Source of the DNA: Adiantum capillus-veneris | Lineage: Eukaryota; Streptophyta; Polypodiopsida; Polypodiales; Pteridaceae | Assembly (NCBI GenBank): GCA_014529385.2 | Contig: CM043963.1 | Location: 66,169,895-66,233,894 of the forward strand | Direction of reading: 5' to 3' | DNA length: 64,000 nucleotides | Part shown: piece after piece, positions 22,995 through 35,144 of the stretch | How the letters are laid out: each line of letters begins with the position of its first letter | Position numbering within the stretch: the stretch's first letter is position 1 | Made by a program: the position numbers and the translations under genes | The notes under the pieces: generated by a model | Told to the model about the DNA's origin: nothing | The model's database searches: none | What the model saw: the letters and a program-made list of their open reading frames with translations, nothing else

Positions 22995-24687
22995 TGATAG
23001 CCGTTTTTTGGCTCTTTGTAATTGCCACAGTGAGTTACCTCACCCTACCAAAATCACCCAAACACTGTGGCTATCCCTACCATTTCACTGTACATAAGCG
23101 TGCGTGAGTTAGGGGACTTTTCCCATATCTCCTTACTGAAATAAAAAACCCTCAATTAGCTAGTCATTGGGCTAGTTGAGCCAAAAATATAAAAAATATA
23201 AAAAATATAAGTATATTATGGCCCATGCGTATGTAAATATTTCTTTGTATATAGGGCCTAAATAAAATATTTTTTCATAATTATTTTGGTATTTATTTAA
23301 ATATTTCTACTTAGGTGTGTGTTATTTATGCTATGTACATTGCCTCACCATTACCACAATTTTTCTTACCATTTTTCATACTCTTTATTCCATATAGAAA
23401 TATTTTCATGTAAGCTTCTCTTATATTTGGTGTAACTCCACCCCAACAAAAATCCAAAAAAACTAGTTTTATTTATGTGTATATTTTTTCACTATTGTGA
23501 TTTTTCCCTTCCTACATCTATTTTGTTTTTTTTTTCTAGAAAATTAGAACACCAAAAATATTTATCTTTTTATGGTAGCCTCATAATGAGAGAGATTTCT
23601 TTTGACCCTTTTATATTTTTTCCACTTATATTATTTATATTTGACATGTACATATTTTTTATACCCCTCAATATTTGATTTTCTTAGTTGTACTATTCAC
23701 TTATATCATGATCTCAACAATATCTTCAATTATAGACCTACCAAATAAGGTCAAGGGTAGGTGGCATGCATACATGCACTATGGAGGGCTCACTCTTGGA
23801 GGTCTTCAAAAGAATCATCCAAAGAAGGACCCCACAAGGACCTTGTGCAGTGGAAAAATACGATCGGTTTTGCTGAATTTTTAAAGTTCACTTGCTCTTC
23901 GAATTTGAAAAGGTGATACAAACAAAAGTTGTAGCTCGTGGACTGAACTTTTGCCTCAAATGTTTTCATATTTTTTTGAGCTACGAGCTGTGAGCTATGA
24001 TTTTATTAGTGGACCCCAGTTTTCTCATGCTATGCAGCCACACTCTCTCTTCCACTTTATCATTTTCCTCTTTCACACACACTTCTCCACTCATCATCCC
24101 CACCTCTCTCACCACTCCTCTCTGCACCCTACTCACCTTCTCCTCAACCTTGAAGAATAAGAGAAACCATGGTGAACTCATACCTCCCACACACAATTCC
24201 ATTCCAAAATTGACCACCTAGTCTCATTTTTCCTCCTCCAAATTACCCATATCTATCAAAAAAACCACAAAATTCAGCCTCTTCTCTTAAAAGACAGCAT
24301 CATGGTGGTTGATTACTCAGCTTCAATTACCTTGTCTCTCAAGGAAGGTCAAGAGTGGAGAAAAAATGTACCATCAAAGCTAGTGGACCGTCAACAAGCG
24401 TCAAAATTGGCCCTACTCAAGACATCCACCTTTTCTTACCTCTTAAGAGTTTTTCTTCCTTATTTGTATCCTACATGGATACTCCCATTGTAAATATCCA
24501 ATTCCATTTGTAAATTAATACTAACTCTACTAACACTAACCCACTATGAAAAGTCCTATCACCTCCATTTCTCTCCTCTCTCTTTCCCCACCAACTTCTT
24601 GATAATTCCAAGCAAAAGAAATTAGATAAATTGCTGAAAATCTAACCCAACCATGGTTAGAGGAGTAACCCTAGCCTTCAAAATTGC

Positions 24688-24695
24688 TATAAAAG
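24688..24695 (+). promoter_or_regulatory. TATA box of G2 LTR
   Basis: TATAAAAG in ATTGCTATAAAAGAAGG, oriented with G2. The region downstream carries no long ORF, as expected for an R region. Confidence 0.5.
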
Positions 24696-25351
24696 AAGGG
24701 TGTAGCTAGCATAAAAAGGGGAGCCATAAGCAAGAGCACTATGCTATAGCTTGAGAAGCCAAGCTCAACCTCTCTAGAAGGAGCTCTTGAGTGGAAGCTC
24801 ATTGTCTTATGCATGTGCATGTGTTGTAATAGGAGATTAGCAAGGGAACTCTATGCCATTGTAAGAGAGAGAGTGATCACTCAATTGAGAGTAGGAAATT
24901 TATCATTTCTCCTACTAGTGTAAGCCCAACATTTGCTGAATCAAGGAGGGTGGATTTGGACTAAGCTTGGATACTTTGTCTCTCTTCCCACGTGAAGTAA
25001 TGGACAACAATGATGTGTAAGTGTCTTGGTGTTTTTTTTGTTAAGTTCTTGATAGCTTGTCTCTAGTGTTGTCATCAATTTAGCCATAAATCCCACATAC
25101 TATAAGAGGGCGACAGGGTGGAGAGGACTCCCCTGGCCTTAAGATAGTGAGTGGGGTGGTTTTTCTTGTGATGTGTTGTGGTGTAATTTACTCAAGCTAT
25201 GTTGAACAAATACTAATATCACTTTGATTGGTCATGACGGATTTGTAAGAAGGTATTAGTGCAACAAACACCCCCTCCCCCTTCTCTCTCTTTCTTACAT
25301 ATATAATTGTGTTTGCTTGATCATTGCCGATACGTTTCAAAGCAGCCCAAG

Positions 25352-25352
<1 letters not shown>

Positions 25353-25441
<89 letters not shown>
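25353..25441. repeat. (CT)n microsatellite in G2 LTR
   Basis: About 44 CT units. The solo LTR has a shorter GA run at the matching site (43,398-43,453). Confidence 0.97.
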
Positions 25442-25443
<2 letters not shown>

Positions 25444-25617
25444 ACGCGTCCTAGTTCGCATCCAAAACTAGGTGGTGCCCCAAATTTATGTAGGGTTAGG
25501 TTGCGGGTTTGTGCGTGTGTTTGTTGTTTTTTCCAACCCCAACCCAATTGAGCAGCACGGGAGCCTTGAAGGGTGTCTAGAGGTTGCTCTTCTTATTGCC
25601 TGCCTCGGACCGCTTCA

Positions 25618-27872
25618 CTACGTATCCTAGCATATGCTGAACCATCGTCCATTACCTTTGTTTCCATTCGAACTCCCACAATGTAGGGTTGTCCAAGGAT
25701 GAGATGATATGAAGATGTATCCTGAACAAAGAAGTTTTGGTCAATCTTTACATCACCTATTGTCACCTTCACACCTGGACATGCTGCATACAATTCACCG
25801 GATGAATTGTTTGCCACTTTTACCATCCAACCATGATCTGTGTCCATTGGCCATTTTCACTTGTTGTAGAGACTCTTTGACATTATGTTTATTTCTGAAC
25901 CATGGTCAATAAAGGCAACAAATGGCTCTTTAAGATCACCTACCTTGACCAAAGTTTCTGTAGTAGCCCTTGCCCAATGACTTCGTGAATAGTAACTCCT
26001 AGGAATATCTTCAACTTCTTCATCATCATTTGAGAAATGCACTTGCTTCACTCTCCCACTAGATTGGTAGCACCCTACCATAGCTCCATCATTCTCCTTA
26101 TTTTGCAGTTGCATCCCTTGTGTCTTCGAGGTTTCCCCTTCAACCTGTGGACGAGAAACTTCAGCAAGGGTTTACCTCTTCCTCTTGATGATGTCAATGA
26201 TCTCCTCGTGGAATTCATGCTTTGCAATGCCAAGAACTTCTCCCAGAGTGAACTCAATCTTGCTATTCAAGATCCTTTCTTCCAAGACTTTCTTTAAATC
26301 TGTAGCAACCTCAATATCAGATTGTAGTTTATAAGTTGGGCCTTTTGTCTTACCTTTTGTTGGCTCTTTCTTCTTTCCTGTTGTAGACTCCTCCATGAGT
26401 ACTTCAGGTGGAGATGCTCCTTTTGTTGAGGGTGTTTGAGAAGGGATTGAGTCACTTCTTCCCCCAGTTCTAGAAGCTCTTTTTGATGGTCCTTCATCAG
26501 CATTCTCACGTCTGCGCTTCTCTTCTACAATTGCCTCATTTTGTTGGCATTTTGTAATGTAGGCATGCACTGACAATGAGTCCACTGGATCATTCCATCC
26601 TGTTTCTAGACGTATGCAATCACCTGCTTCATGTAGAATCTCATTTGTAAGCTTTCTTTTTTTAGCTAATTGCATGACATTTGGCCAAATTTGACCATGA
26701 TGGTCACTCACCTCTTCATGACCATGATGATGGTCACTCACCTCTTCATCACAAAAATGCTCAATTTTTACTCCATAAGTAGCTGCCTCAACTGAAGAGG
26801 TGGCATGCTTAGTTGCCATATCTTCAACTAAAGTTTGCATTCCCCCCTTTCCAAAGTTAGTTCTCAAGGGTAGACTTGTCTCTCTTAAGTGGATTTTACC
26901 ATCCTTAAAAAAGACAACATCTTTTGACAAAGCATCACTAAAATCATCACAATCCCTTCTTACATGGTCTGTACTATCACACCAAATACATCTATTAACA
27001 AACCCTTCTTTGGGCTGTTGTCTTTGCCTAGGAAGTGGCCCTAATGGTTGGCCTTTTTCTTCAAGCTTTGCAAGCTTCACCGTCAGGTCACGCATTCCCT
27101 TCACAATCTCATCTATCATGGACTCATCAAACTTAGGAGCGATAAAAGTAGGCTTTACCATTTTGTCAGGAGTTGAGGTGGAAGGACTTGTAGTATTTAG
27201 TACCATCTTGTCACTTCTTCTTTGTCGTTTGGCAAGCAGTGAGACAGCACCTTCAACCTCATTCCAGTCGGTCTTTAGTCCTTGCTCAGCATCTTTATCT
27301 TCAAGAAGAAGCTCCAAATTTTCTTGAAACTCTTTACCTGCAGCTTGTAAGAAAAGATCTGTATTCTCTGCATCTAGTGTGGCCCTTTCTGTCCTTGTGA
27401 GTTGTGCATAGCGCCGCTCAAATTCCCTAAGTAGCTCTATTATTGATAGTCCTTGCTTTGGCCTGACTATCCATTCTAAGAATGTTCTTTTGGTCACTCT
27501 CTTAGAGTCCTCCATGAAATATTCCTCCTTTAAAGCTACTTTGAGTTCTTCCCAATTTCTCTCATGCCCGTCTATAATTGCCCTAACATGCTCCCTAATT
27601 TCTGGAGCAACAACTAGCTCAAAGATTTGAATCATCTCACCTTCTGACACGCGATGCAGCTCCATCTCCTTCACATACTCGCGTAAGTACTTGGTTACAT
27701 CTTTTCCATTGAATTGATCCATTCTATTGATGACCGCTTGTATGGCCTTCGTTGCTGAAATCTCCCTTCTTTCAGTGGCATGTTGTTGTTGCATGAACAT
27801 TGCAAATTCTTGAAACATTTGCATTGTTGTTGGGTCAAAATGCATACTTTGTTGCTCAACATGATCACCCAT
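25618..27872 (-). pseudogene. gag: G1 gag and protease (copy B), interrupted by a stop
   Basis: ATG 27,872 in an ACCATGG context starts MGDHVEQQSMHFDP. The gag domain follows: VTKYLREYVKEMELHRVSEG, ELLREFERRYAQLTRTE. A zinc knuckle CIWCDSTDHVRRDC (CX2CX4HX4C) lies near residue 325. The last 1,305 bp (25,618-26,922) repeat copy A. A CAA-to-TAA change at 26,172 stops the frame before protease, and a 30-bp in-frame duplication (about 26,690-26,750) repeats HHGHEEVSDH. Protease (AFIDHGSEINIMS) follows and ends at the G2 LTR. Copy B supplies the N-terminal gag that copy A lacks. Confidence 0.85.
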
Positions 27873-27901
27873 GGTTACCCACAAACTCTCACCCTGGCAG
27901 T

Positions 27902-27919
27902 TTCGTGTCGGGTTCACCA
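27902..27919 (-). other. G1 primer binding site
   Basis: Minus strand TGGTGAACCCGACACGAA, 6 nt from the LTR. It would pair with a tRNA 3' end of the form ...GTCGGGTTCACCA. I cannot name the tRNA. Confidence 0.6.
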
Positions 27920-27925
27920 AAAATA

Positions 27926-28737
27926 TGTCGAGAAATTTGCGGTCTTTCCAAGAAAGCACCGGGCTTATGGCTGTGAGAGTTTGTGAGAGAACTCAACAAA
28001 AACTATATGAAGGAGTTAAACCATAGATGCCATGAAGACTAGGGTTTGGAAAGAAGTGCAATCAAAGAAGACTCACTCTTTCTCTCTTGCACTCACACAC
28101 ACAAAGAAAGAACGCAAAAGAGAATGTCAAAACAATACGAAGATGAAAACATCAAGGCTATGGTCATATCGTATCATGGGTAATATGAAAGGGTTAATGG
28201 ATGAGTTAATGGCATTCAATCTTGGCTGACCAAATAGGCTACGAATTGTTCTTTGGAATTGTAGTTTTGTGCTTACCATAATATATATATTTTGTCTAGT
28301 GATTGTGATTAATTGTGTGTACAAATCCTCTTGGTTCAAAGCAAGATAACTACGCTTACATCAAAAGAAAAATTATAGTCTATGAGAGTTAGTATGATGG
28401 GATCCGGTGATAGAAGTATTTCATTGAGCCTTTCAGGGCCGAAGAGAAACACTATACGTTGTTGAAAGTGTATTTTACAGCTAATCCATACGTTAATTCT
28501 AATAGATCGTACAGAGTGAAAGCGATAGAAATGATCATCATGTGGGTTATTCATCTAGGATAGTATGTGAGAAATGTAGATATCAGAGAAGTGAAAAGAT
28601 GAGAAGTTTCCCTCCCAAGTCCTATTCTTGCCCGTAGGCAATAAGGATACTGCGGGGAGAGATGTACCTGTAGCAAGAGAACCTAGAGAGGATGAATTAC
28701 TAAGAATGAGAGAGATAGGTTTGGTTAAGGAGGTGAG

Positions 28738-28792
<55 letters not shown>

Positions 28793-29963
28793 TGGATTAG
28801 AGATGAAAATGAAAACAACAAGAAATCAAGAAAACCTCAATGTAGAACACATCTTACTTGAAACCCTTCGGCACCATTATTGATGGGAGAGAGAAGAAGA
28901 GTGGATAATTCCACTTTGATTGATACACCAAGTGCAAGACCTTCTTTGATTAGAGTTGATCTTCCAAGGTTATCTTGTTGCAAGAATGGCTAGTCTCCCT
29001 CTAGGAGAAAGTGTAGGCTTGGGCTTATGTTAATGGCTAAGTACAATTAGGCATTACTACTCACTCCCTCGAGAATTCCTCTCATCAATGGCTTGAATGC
29101 TTGAGTTCCTTCCAAGGAAGAAGAGGTCCCCTTTTATAGGTGAAGGGAACCCCCAAGGGTTTACACAAAAAGAGAGGAGCCAGTGTGAATAGGAATTGGA
29201 AAAGTTGGAAATGAGCTGTCCCTGCATGATGTGGGCAGACTAGGGTCCAGTATTTTGATCATATCTCCTCAACCGTGACTCCAAATAAAAAAGTAAAAAT
29301 ATAAGCAAAAACTTCAGCTCATTAGCTACGATTTTTATTTTAAAATTGTTTCCTAATTCGGATTGGAACCTTGTGTAAAAAATTCATCAAAATAGGGTCC
29401 ATTTATGGCAACAAAAGTCTTCATGTGGTCTCCTTAGCCTAGACTTTCATTTAATTCCAAAGGACACCTCATGCCATATGAAAGCATGACATTGCTCCTT
29501 GACAAAGTTTTGTAATCATGCTTGCAATAATGCATTAAAATAAGTGTATCTTTGAAATCATGCCACCTAGTGTCCCACTAGGATTTGATTCTCTCCTAGT
29601 AGCTATTTAAAAAGAAATATAAGAAAAGTGTAAAAAATACATAGAATATATATATATTGGAGTTTACCCTAGATATAGGATCTAGCTAGGGTGTGATATG
29701 ATGATGAAATAGTAGAAATAAAGAATCAATGCTTTTTGCCCCAAGTTAAAGAGGCAGAGCTATTGATGCTTTTCCCATAGTATTTTCTGATGGTAAAGTA
29801 AGGATATATTACCCTTGAGAAAAATAATAGGATGAGATAGAAGGCTTATTATTATACTTAAATATGCATATGTACACTATAGGAAATATAATTATGTATC
29901 TAAAAAAATACAAGATAAATATTGTAGCATGCGTTCCCACTATGTAGGTTTCACAGCACGACA
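27926..29963 (-). repeat. G1 5' LTR (2,038 bp)
   Basis: Runs from TGTCGAGAAA to GCACGACA. It is the partner of 14,299-16,368 and differs by scattered substitutions and a shorter TA run. TATA box at 29,131-29,138 on the minus strand. Confidence 0.92.
28740..28790. repeat. (TA)n microsatellite in G1 5' LTR
   Basis: About 25 TA units, the allele of the run in the other LTR. Confidence 0.97.
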
Positions 29964-30104
29964 ACCTATTACCGCATCTGTTACCGCTAGACCATTACCG
30001 CAATTGTTGCTACAGTCTTTTCCGCATACAAGAAATTTCATATTACAAATTTGTTTGTTTTTTTGCGGTAATGTGAGCAATAATACCGTACATATGTTAT
30101 AGTG
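29964..30104. mobile_element. Right terminus of the CACTA-like element
   Basis: Contains ATTACCGCATC, TTACCGCTAG, CATTACCGCAATTG and GCGGTAATGTGAGC, and ends ACATATGTTATAGTG. That reads CACTATAACATATG from the outside, a CACTA-type terminus. It fits the motifs left of G1 (14,195-14,285), implying G1 lies within the element's subterminal region. Confidence 0.55.
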
Positions 30105-30600
30105 ACTCCGACCGGCGATCCGCAAGTTTTGGCTGACTTCCCACCTTGCATACAACTTTCCAAAACTCTAGCGAGCTCAAAAAACTCTTGTCGGCACGCC
30201 CACCGATGAGCACATACCCGACCCCCTACAGATATTTCATAAGCCATAACTTACTCGTCTGAGCTCCGAATGGCAATCCGAAAAGACCGACATACTCCAC
30301 AACTTGAGCTTTACACGCATATCCACTGATCCCATTTTTGGCCGCATGTCTGTACCTGCCCTGTCCCTTGGGATCTGCAATCCTTCTAACTTCGTACTTG
30401 CATATCTTTCACACTGGGACTCCGTTTGAGGAGTCGTCTAGACCAACTTCTAGAGCACATCAAACACTACATGCTTGAGCACCGACTTGGCACTTCGGGA
30501 AACTTCACTTGCTATCCCATCTGAACCTATTTTGAAGCGTTTTGGCCTAAAAACCAGCTTTGGACATACATTTTCACCATGACCTGCTTGCCTAGGGCCT
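30105..30600. other. No gene recognised
   Basis: Non-coding, without long frames. It lies between the CACTA terminus and the decayed G3 reverse transcriptase, and is probably further decayed retrotransposon DNA. Confidence 0.4.
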
Positions 30601-30994
30601 TTATTCTTGCTTTAGCCCTTTGCCATGTTCCTGGTAGCACCCTTTGCACTGCATATCACACTTCCCAATGCATACCAAGTTTGGTTGCATCAACGTGTTC
30701 CTCCCTTTGTAGAGAGTGTACACATAGGTCATCCATATAGATTTTGCAAGTACTCCTTGAAGGCATGTACCATCAATCTTTGAAATGTGGAAGGTGCATT
30801 TATTAACCCAAATGGCATGAGTGGCTATGCAAATATGCCCCATTCTGTGGCAAATGCAATTCTATATTGGTCCTTATGCGTAATTGCAAGTTGCTTTTCA
30901 CCAAAAAACCCATCCAAGCAGGAATATGCACGTTTTCCTACCACTCGTTCAAGGACCTGGTCCGTAATTAGTAAGGGATAGTAATCCCTTATTG
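30600..30994 (-). pseudogene. G3 reverse transcriptase, distal part
   Basis: Minus strand encodes TIRDYYPLLITDQVLERVVG, AYSCLDGF, KDQYRIAFATEWGIFAY and PFGLINAPSTFQRLM, all typical of Gypsy RT. Frames break near the YxDD region, where I see no intact catalytic pair. The proximal RT is at 35,921-36,166, on the other side of the Copia insertion. Confidence 0.8.
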
Positions 30995-31159
30995 TCCCCG
31001 AGGCCCCTAAAGTAGCCCCTGATTCGTGGCCGTGAAAATTTTGGTTTTCAGTGAGTGATTTTCCTTCACGCACAATGGCTTCTCCTCATAATGGGGCCTT
31101 ACAAATGTGCGCTTTTACCACAGAAAATTACAAGGTTAAATAATGCTCCATACTTAACA
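30995..31159 (-). repeat. Copia 3' LTR, truncated
   Basis: Matches 35,756-35,920, both ending ATACTTAACA. About 610 bp of LTR are missing at its outer end. The G3 sequence right next to it lacks about ten codons, so one deletion probably removed both. Confidence 0.85.
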
Positions 31160-31172
31160 ATCTCCCACTTGG
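31160..31172 (-). other. Copia polypurine tract
   Basis: Minus strand AAGTGGGAGAT directly before the LTR start TGTTAAG. Confidence 0.7.
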
Positions 31173-31219
31173 AGACTGATCTCCAAACCAAACCTGTGAC
31201 TGCTTTCCATCCCGGCTTC

Positions 31220-32712
31220 TTATCCTTGAATGCCGATTGAAGATGAGCAAAAGCTCAACTTCTCCTTGTTGACCACCTTTGTAAACATGTCTGCACGATT
31301 TTCACTTGTATGCACCTTTCCTAGCTTTAGTTGTCCCTCTTCCAAAAGAGTGCGTATGAAGTGATATCTCACCTCAATGTGCTTTTTCCTTGAATGAAAG
31401 GCTGAGTACAAGACACAATTGTCTTGTTTGAATCCAAGCTCTTCTAAGAATCTGTGAAGCTACATAATTTCTTTGCTTGCCTCCGTCATTGCTACATACT
31501 CTGCTTCCGTGGTACAAAGTGAAACCACTTTCTGCAGCTTTGAAGCTCAGCTTACTGCTGTGCCTCCAACCGTGAACACATAGCCAGTAGTGCTCCTTCG
31601 AGTATCTTTGTCACCTGCCATATCTGCATCAGCATACCCTTCTAGAAAAATATCAGTTCCTCCAAAACACAAAGCATTTGTTGTTGTCCCTTTTAGATAC
31701 CTAAGTATCCACTTCACAGCTTGCCAATGCTCTTTACCTGGGTTGTCCATGAACCTACTCACAGCTCCCACTGCATGTTCAATGTCTGGCCTTGTCCAGA
31801 CCATAGCATACATTAGAGAACCTACCGCTGCAGCATATGGAACTTTAGACATATAGGCTATCTCATCTTGTGTCTTTGGACACATATCCTTCGTTAGTTT
31901 AAAATGACCAGCCAAAGGTGTAGAAACTAGTTTTTCATTTTGCATTGCAAACCTTTCTAGTACCTTCTTGATGTAATCTGCTTGAGATAGCTTTATTGTC
32001 TTCTTCGTCCTGTCCCTTGATATTTTCATACCAAGTATCCTCTTTGCAGCACCTAAATCTTTCATTGAAAAATATTTAGACAGCTCCTCTTTTAGGTCTT
32101 TGATGTCCTGCATGTTAGCACTTGCAATCAACATGTCATCAACATACAACATTAGGATGATGAATTTCCCATCTCCCAAATTCTTCGTGTAGACGCAGTG
32201 ATCAGAGTTGCATCTTGTGAATCCATGATCCAACATCCATCGATCAAACTTCAATACGATTGTCTTGATGCTTGCTTTAAACCATACAAGCTCTTCTTTG
32301 ATTTGCAAACCATTTTCTCCTTACCTTTTACTTCATACCCCTTTGGTTGAAGCATGTAGATTTCCTCCTCTAAGTCACCGTGAGGGAATGCCGTATTTAC
32401 ATCCATTTGCTCGAGATTTAAATCATGAATAGCCACAAGGCTTAAGACAAGCCTAATTGAGTTCATTTTTACAACAGAAGAAAATATTTCATTGAAGTCA
32501 ATACCTTTCTTTTGAGAAAACCCTTTTACCACAAGCCTAGACTTGTACCTTTTCTTCCCACCTTCTTCTTCCTTCAGCTTGTACACCCATTTGTTTTGAA
32601 GTGCCCGCTTACCTTTAGGCAACTCAACCAATTCCCATGTTTGGTTGCGATGTAGTGAGTCCATCTCCACTTGCATGCTCTTCGTCCATTCTTCTTTGGA
32701 TTCATGTTGCAT
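31220..32712 (-). pseudogene. pol: Copia reverse transcriptase and RNase H
   Basis: RT starts at 32,712 with EMDSLHRNQTWELVELPKGK and QNKWVYKLKEEEGG, and includes QMDVNTAFPHGDLEEEIYM and KSLYGLKQASR. A frameshift near 32,280 leads into a second frame with ILMLYVDDMLIASAN (catalytic YVDD) and YAAAVGSLMYAMVWTRPDI. RNase H (YADADMAGDKDTRRSTTGYV) is followed by a stop near 31,547. The C-terminal part continues in other frames to ENRADMFTKVV at about 31,250. At least two breaks, so the enzyme is inactive. Confidence 0.9.
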
Positions 32713-32736
32713 AGCTTCTTCGTATGATTCCGGCTC

Positions 32737-34374
32737 TCAAGAATTTGAGATTAAGAGATGGTTGAAGGAAGGAACAAACCTTTCTGGAGGTCTACTTGCT
32801 CTTGTAGATCTTCGGGGAATAGGTTGAGGCTCCTCATTTGGTTGACGTTGTTGCACATTGTCACCGTTTGTAGTCCTTGAGTCTTCACCGTCCTCAAGCT
32901 CCATGTACTCATCACCTATTTCTTTTGTTTGTTTTCTTTCCAAGTAATCTTTGTACATATTTTGTTCGTTAAAAATTACATCCCTACTCCTTAAGATTTT
33001 ACCATCTTTAGGATTCCATAGGCGATACCCAAAGTCACCTTCTCCATAGCCAATGAAGAAACACTTTTTGGACTTTGCATCTAGCTTTGATCTTAGGTTT
33101 CTATCTATGTGCATGAAAGCCTCACACCCAAACACTTTGAGAAATGCATAATTCACCGCTTTACCTGTCCATGCCTCTTCTGGAACTCCCCCATCGAATG
33201 CTGTTGAGGGTGACTGGTTGACTAAGTACACAGACGTACCTACAGCTTCCGCCCAAAGCTCAAGCGGTAGGCCTGCATGTAGCCGCATGCTTCGTGCTCG
33301 CTCCATGATTGTCCTGTTCATCCTTTCCGAAATCCCATTTTGTTGAGGTGTCCTTGGGGTTGTCCTTTGCCTCCGAATGCCATTGCTAGCACAAAAGCTT
33401 TCAAAAGCTTGGCTGCAATATTCACCTCCATTGTCGGATCTGAGGCATTTAACCTTGGTACCTGTTTCATTCTCCACAAAGGATTTCCACCTTTGAAATA
33501 TGAAAAATACATCAGATTTATTCTTCATGAGATAAACCCATGTTTTTCTAGTCGCATCGTCTATGAATGTTACATAGTACAATGAGCCACCAAGTGATGG
33601 TGTACTTGCAGGACCCCAAACATCAGAATGAACCAACTCAAGTTTTTTATTTTTTCTTTCATTTCTTGATTTTTGAAATTTTACCCTCTTTTGTTTACCA
33701 TAAACACAATCTTCACAGAACTCTAAGTCCACTTCTTTCAAACCTGGTATAAGCTTCTTTGTTTGAAGGATTTGCATTCCTTTGGCACTCATATGCCCAA
33801 GTCGATAGTACCACACCGCACTGTCAACTTCTGTAGTTGTTGCACAAGATGAAGGTTGTGTGCTAACAGTACACAAGTAAAGTGTACCGAATTTTTCTCC
33901 CTTGGAAACCACCAAAGATCCCTTTGAGATCTTCCACCGTTTGTTTCCAAATGCAATGTTGTGACCGTCATCGTCTAATTGTCCTGTAGAGATCAAATTT
34001 TTGCGAAGAGAAGGAACATGCCTAACATCTTTAAGCTTCCATTCATTTCCGTTAGCAGTTTTGACAGAAACTGTACCTTTGCCGACAATCTCACAAGCTT
34101 CATCATCTCCCAAGTATACATACCCAAAATTACCTTTGGTGTAGTCTTGGAAATGTTGCTTGTGTGGTGTCGCATGGAATGAAGCCCCGGAATCTACTAT
34201 CCAAGAATTAGACACATTGTCTAATGAGAGAATTAGAGCATCTTGCTTCACTTTACCTTCCACATTGGCCTCCGATGTTGGCTTGTTGGCTTGTTGTCTT
34301 GAGACTCTGACTCCTTCTTCTTCTTGGACCAGCAATCCTTCTTGACGTGGCCCTTCTTGCCGCAGTTCCAACAT
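32737..34374 (-). pseudogene. pol: Copia protease and integrase
   Basis: The protease motif SWIVDSGASFHATP lies near residue 60. GAG-pre-integrase HMSAKGM...FCEDCVYGK follows. The integrase core has LVHSDVWGP, LRSDNGGEY and NGISERMNRTIMERARSM as D, D and E, then the FGCEAFMHI / FIGYGEGDFGYRLW C-terminal part. The open frame ends FNHLLISNS with a stop before RT. The zinc knuckle CWNCGKKGHVKKDC (34,335-34,380) lies in a third frame, so two frameshifts separate gag, knuckle and protease; a repeated CAAGCCAA may be the cause. Confidence 0.9.
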
Positions 34375-35080
34375 TCAAGAACTGACTTTTGCGTAACTTG
34401 CTCCGCCTTGAGCGATCACAACCCTTTTGGTTTTTGAACCTTTTCTTAGGCCTTCCTCTTGTTTCCACTGACAATGCAGTACTTGATGATTCTCCTGTGC
34501 TTCTCCTTCGTATTTCCTCGCTTAGGAGAACACCCACAACATCATCAAACTTAAGAGTATTTGTACCAGAGATAGAATTACTTACAGCCATCACAAGGTT
34601 GTCCCAACTATCCGGTAGAGATGATAGTATAAGGAGAGCTCGCACTTCGTCATCAAAATTGATTTTCACTGATCGAAGTTGACTTATGTTTGTGTTAAAG
34701 TCATTTAGGTGTTCTACAACTGAACCATTCTCTGCCATCTTTAGATTGAACAAGTGCTTCATAAGAAATACCTTATTGGATGCTGATGGTTTCTCGTAGA
34801 AGTCGTCAAGTGACTTCATCAAGTCCTCCGTGGTCTTCATCTCCGAAACATTGAAGGCCACCGTTGATGCCAAGCTTAACCGGATTGTTCCCAGTGCCTT
34901 TCGATCAAGGACAATCCATGCTTCATCTGCCATTGTTGCGGGCTTCTTCGCAAGACCGCCTAGTGGCAAATAGAGGTCCTTCTGGTAGAGATAGTCTTCA
35001 ATCTGCATCTTCCAATGTTGGTAGTTTTTGCCGTTGAACTTCTCAATCTTGAGCTTCCCTTCCTCCGCCATAACTCCCAC
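34253..35080 (-). pseudogene. gag: Copia gag
   Basis: Starts near ATG 35,071 (MAEEGKLKIEKFNGKNYQ), with the Copia gag pattern FNGKNYQHWKMQIEDYL, later SNKVFLMKHLFNLKMAENG and LILSSLPDSWDNLVMAVSN. The frame becomes nonsense (RRATSRRIAGPRRRR) where the knuckle should be; the knuckle is in a neighbouring frame. 91 bp after the PBS. Confidence 0.9.
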
Positions 35081-35130
35081 TCAATTCAAGGAATCCTTTC
35101 CTTGAGATAATTTAGCTACGACCAAACCTT

Positions 35131-35142
35131 GCTCTGATACCA
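35131..35142 (-). other. Copia primer binding site (tRNA-iMet)
   Basis: Minus strand TGGTATCAGAGC, two nt from the LTR end, the classic plant Copia primer site. Confidence 0.92.
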
Positions 35143-35144
35143 GT

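Larger units (their letters stand above)
21380..25617 (+). mobile_element. G2: 5'-truncated Gypsy element, plus strand
   Basis: Starts within RNase H coding sequence directly at the end of G1 copy A, and ends with a full 3' LTR directly at the start of G1 copy B. The 5' LTR, gag, protease and RT are absent. It belongs to the same family as the solo LTR at 42,377-45,071. Confidence 0.88.
22995..25617 (+). repeat. G2 3' LTR (2,623 bp)
   Basis: Starts TGATAGCCGTTTTTTGG and ends CGGACCGCTTCA. Its whole layout matches the solo LTR at 42,377-45,071 in inverse orientation. No coding sequence. It contains a TATA box (24,688) and a CT microsatellite (about 25,353-25,441). Confidence 0.9.
14299..29963 (-). 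mobile_element. G1: Gypsy LTR retrotransposon with nested G2
   Basis: Two related LTRs (14,299-16,368 and 27,926-29,963) flank gag-pol read on the minus strand. The PBS lies 6 nt inside the right LTR, and a purine tract directly abuts the left LTR. A plus-strand Gypsy fragment (21,380-25,617) interrupts it. 1.3 kb of G1 gag-protease is present on both sides of that fragment. The outer flanks (GCATGC left, ACCTATT right) do not form a target duplication, so the two ends may come from different insertions. Confidence 0.9.
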
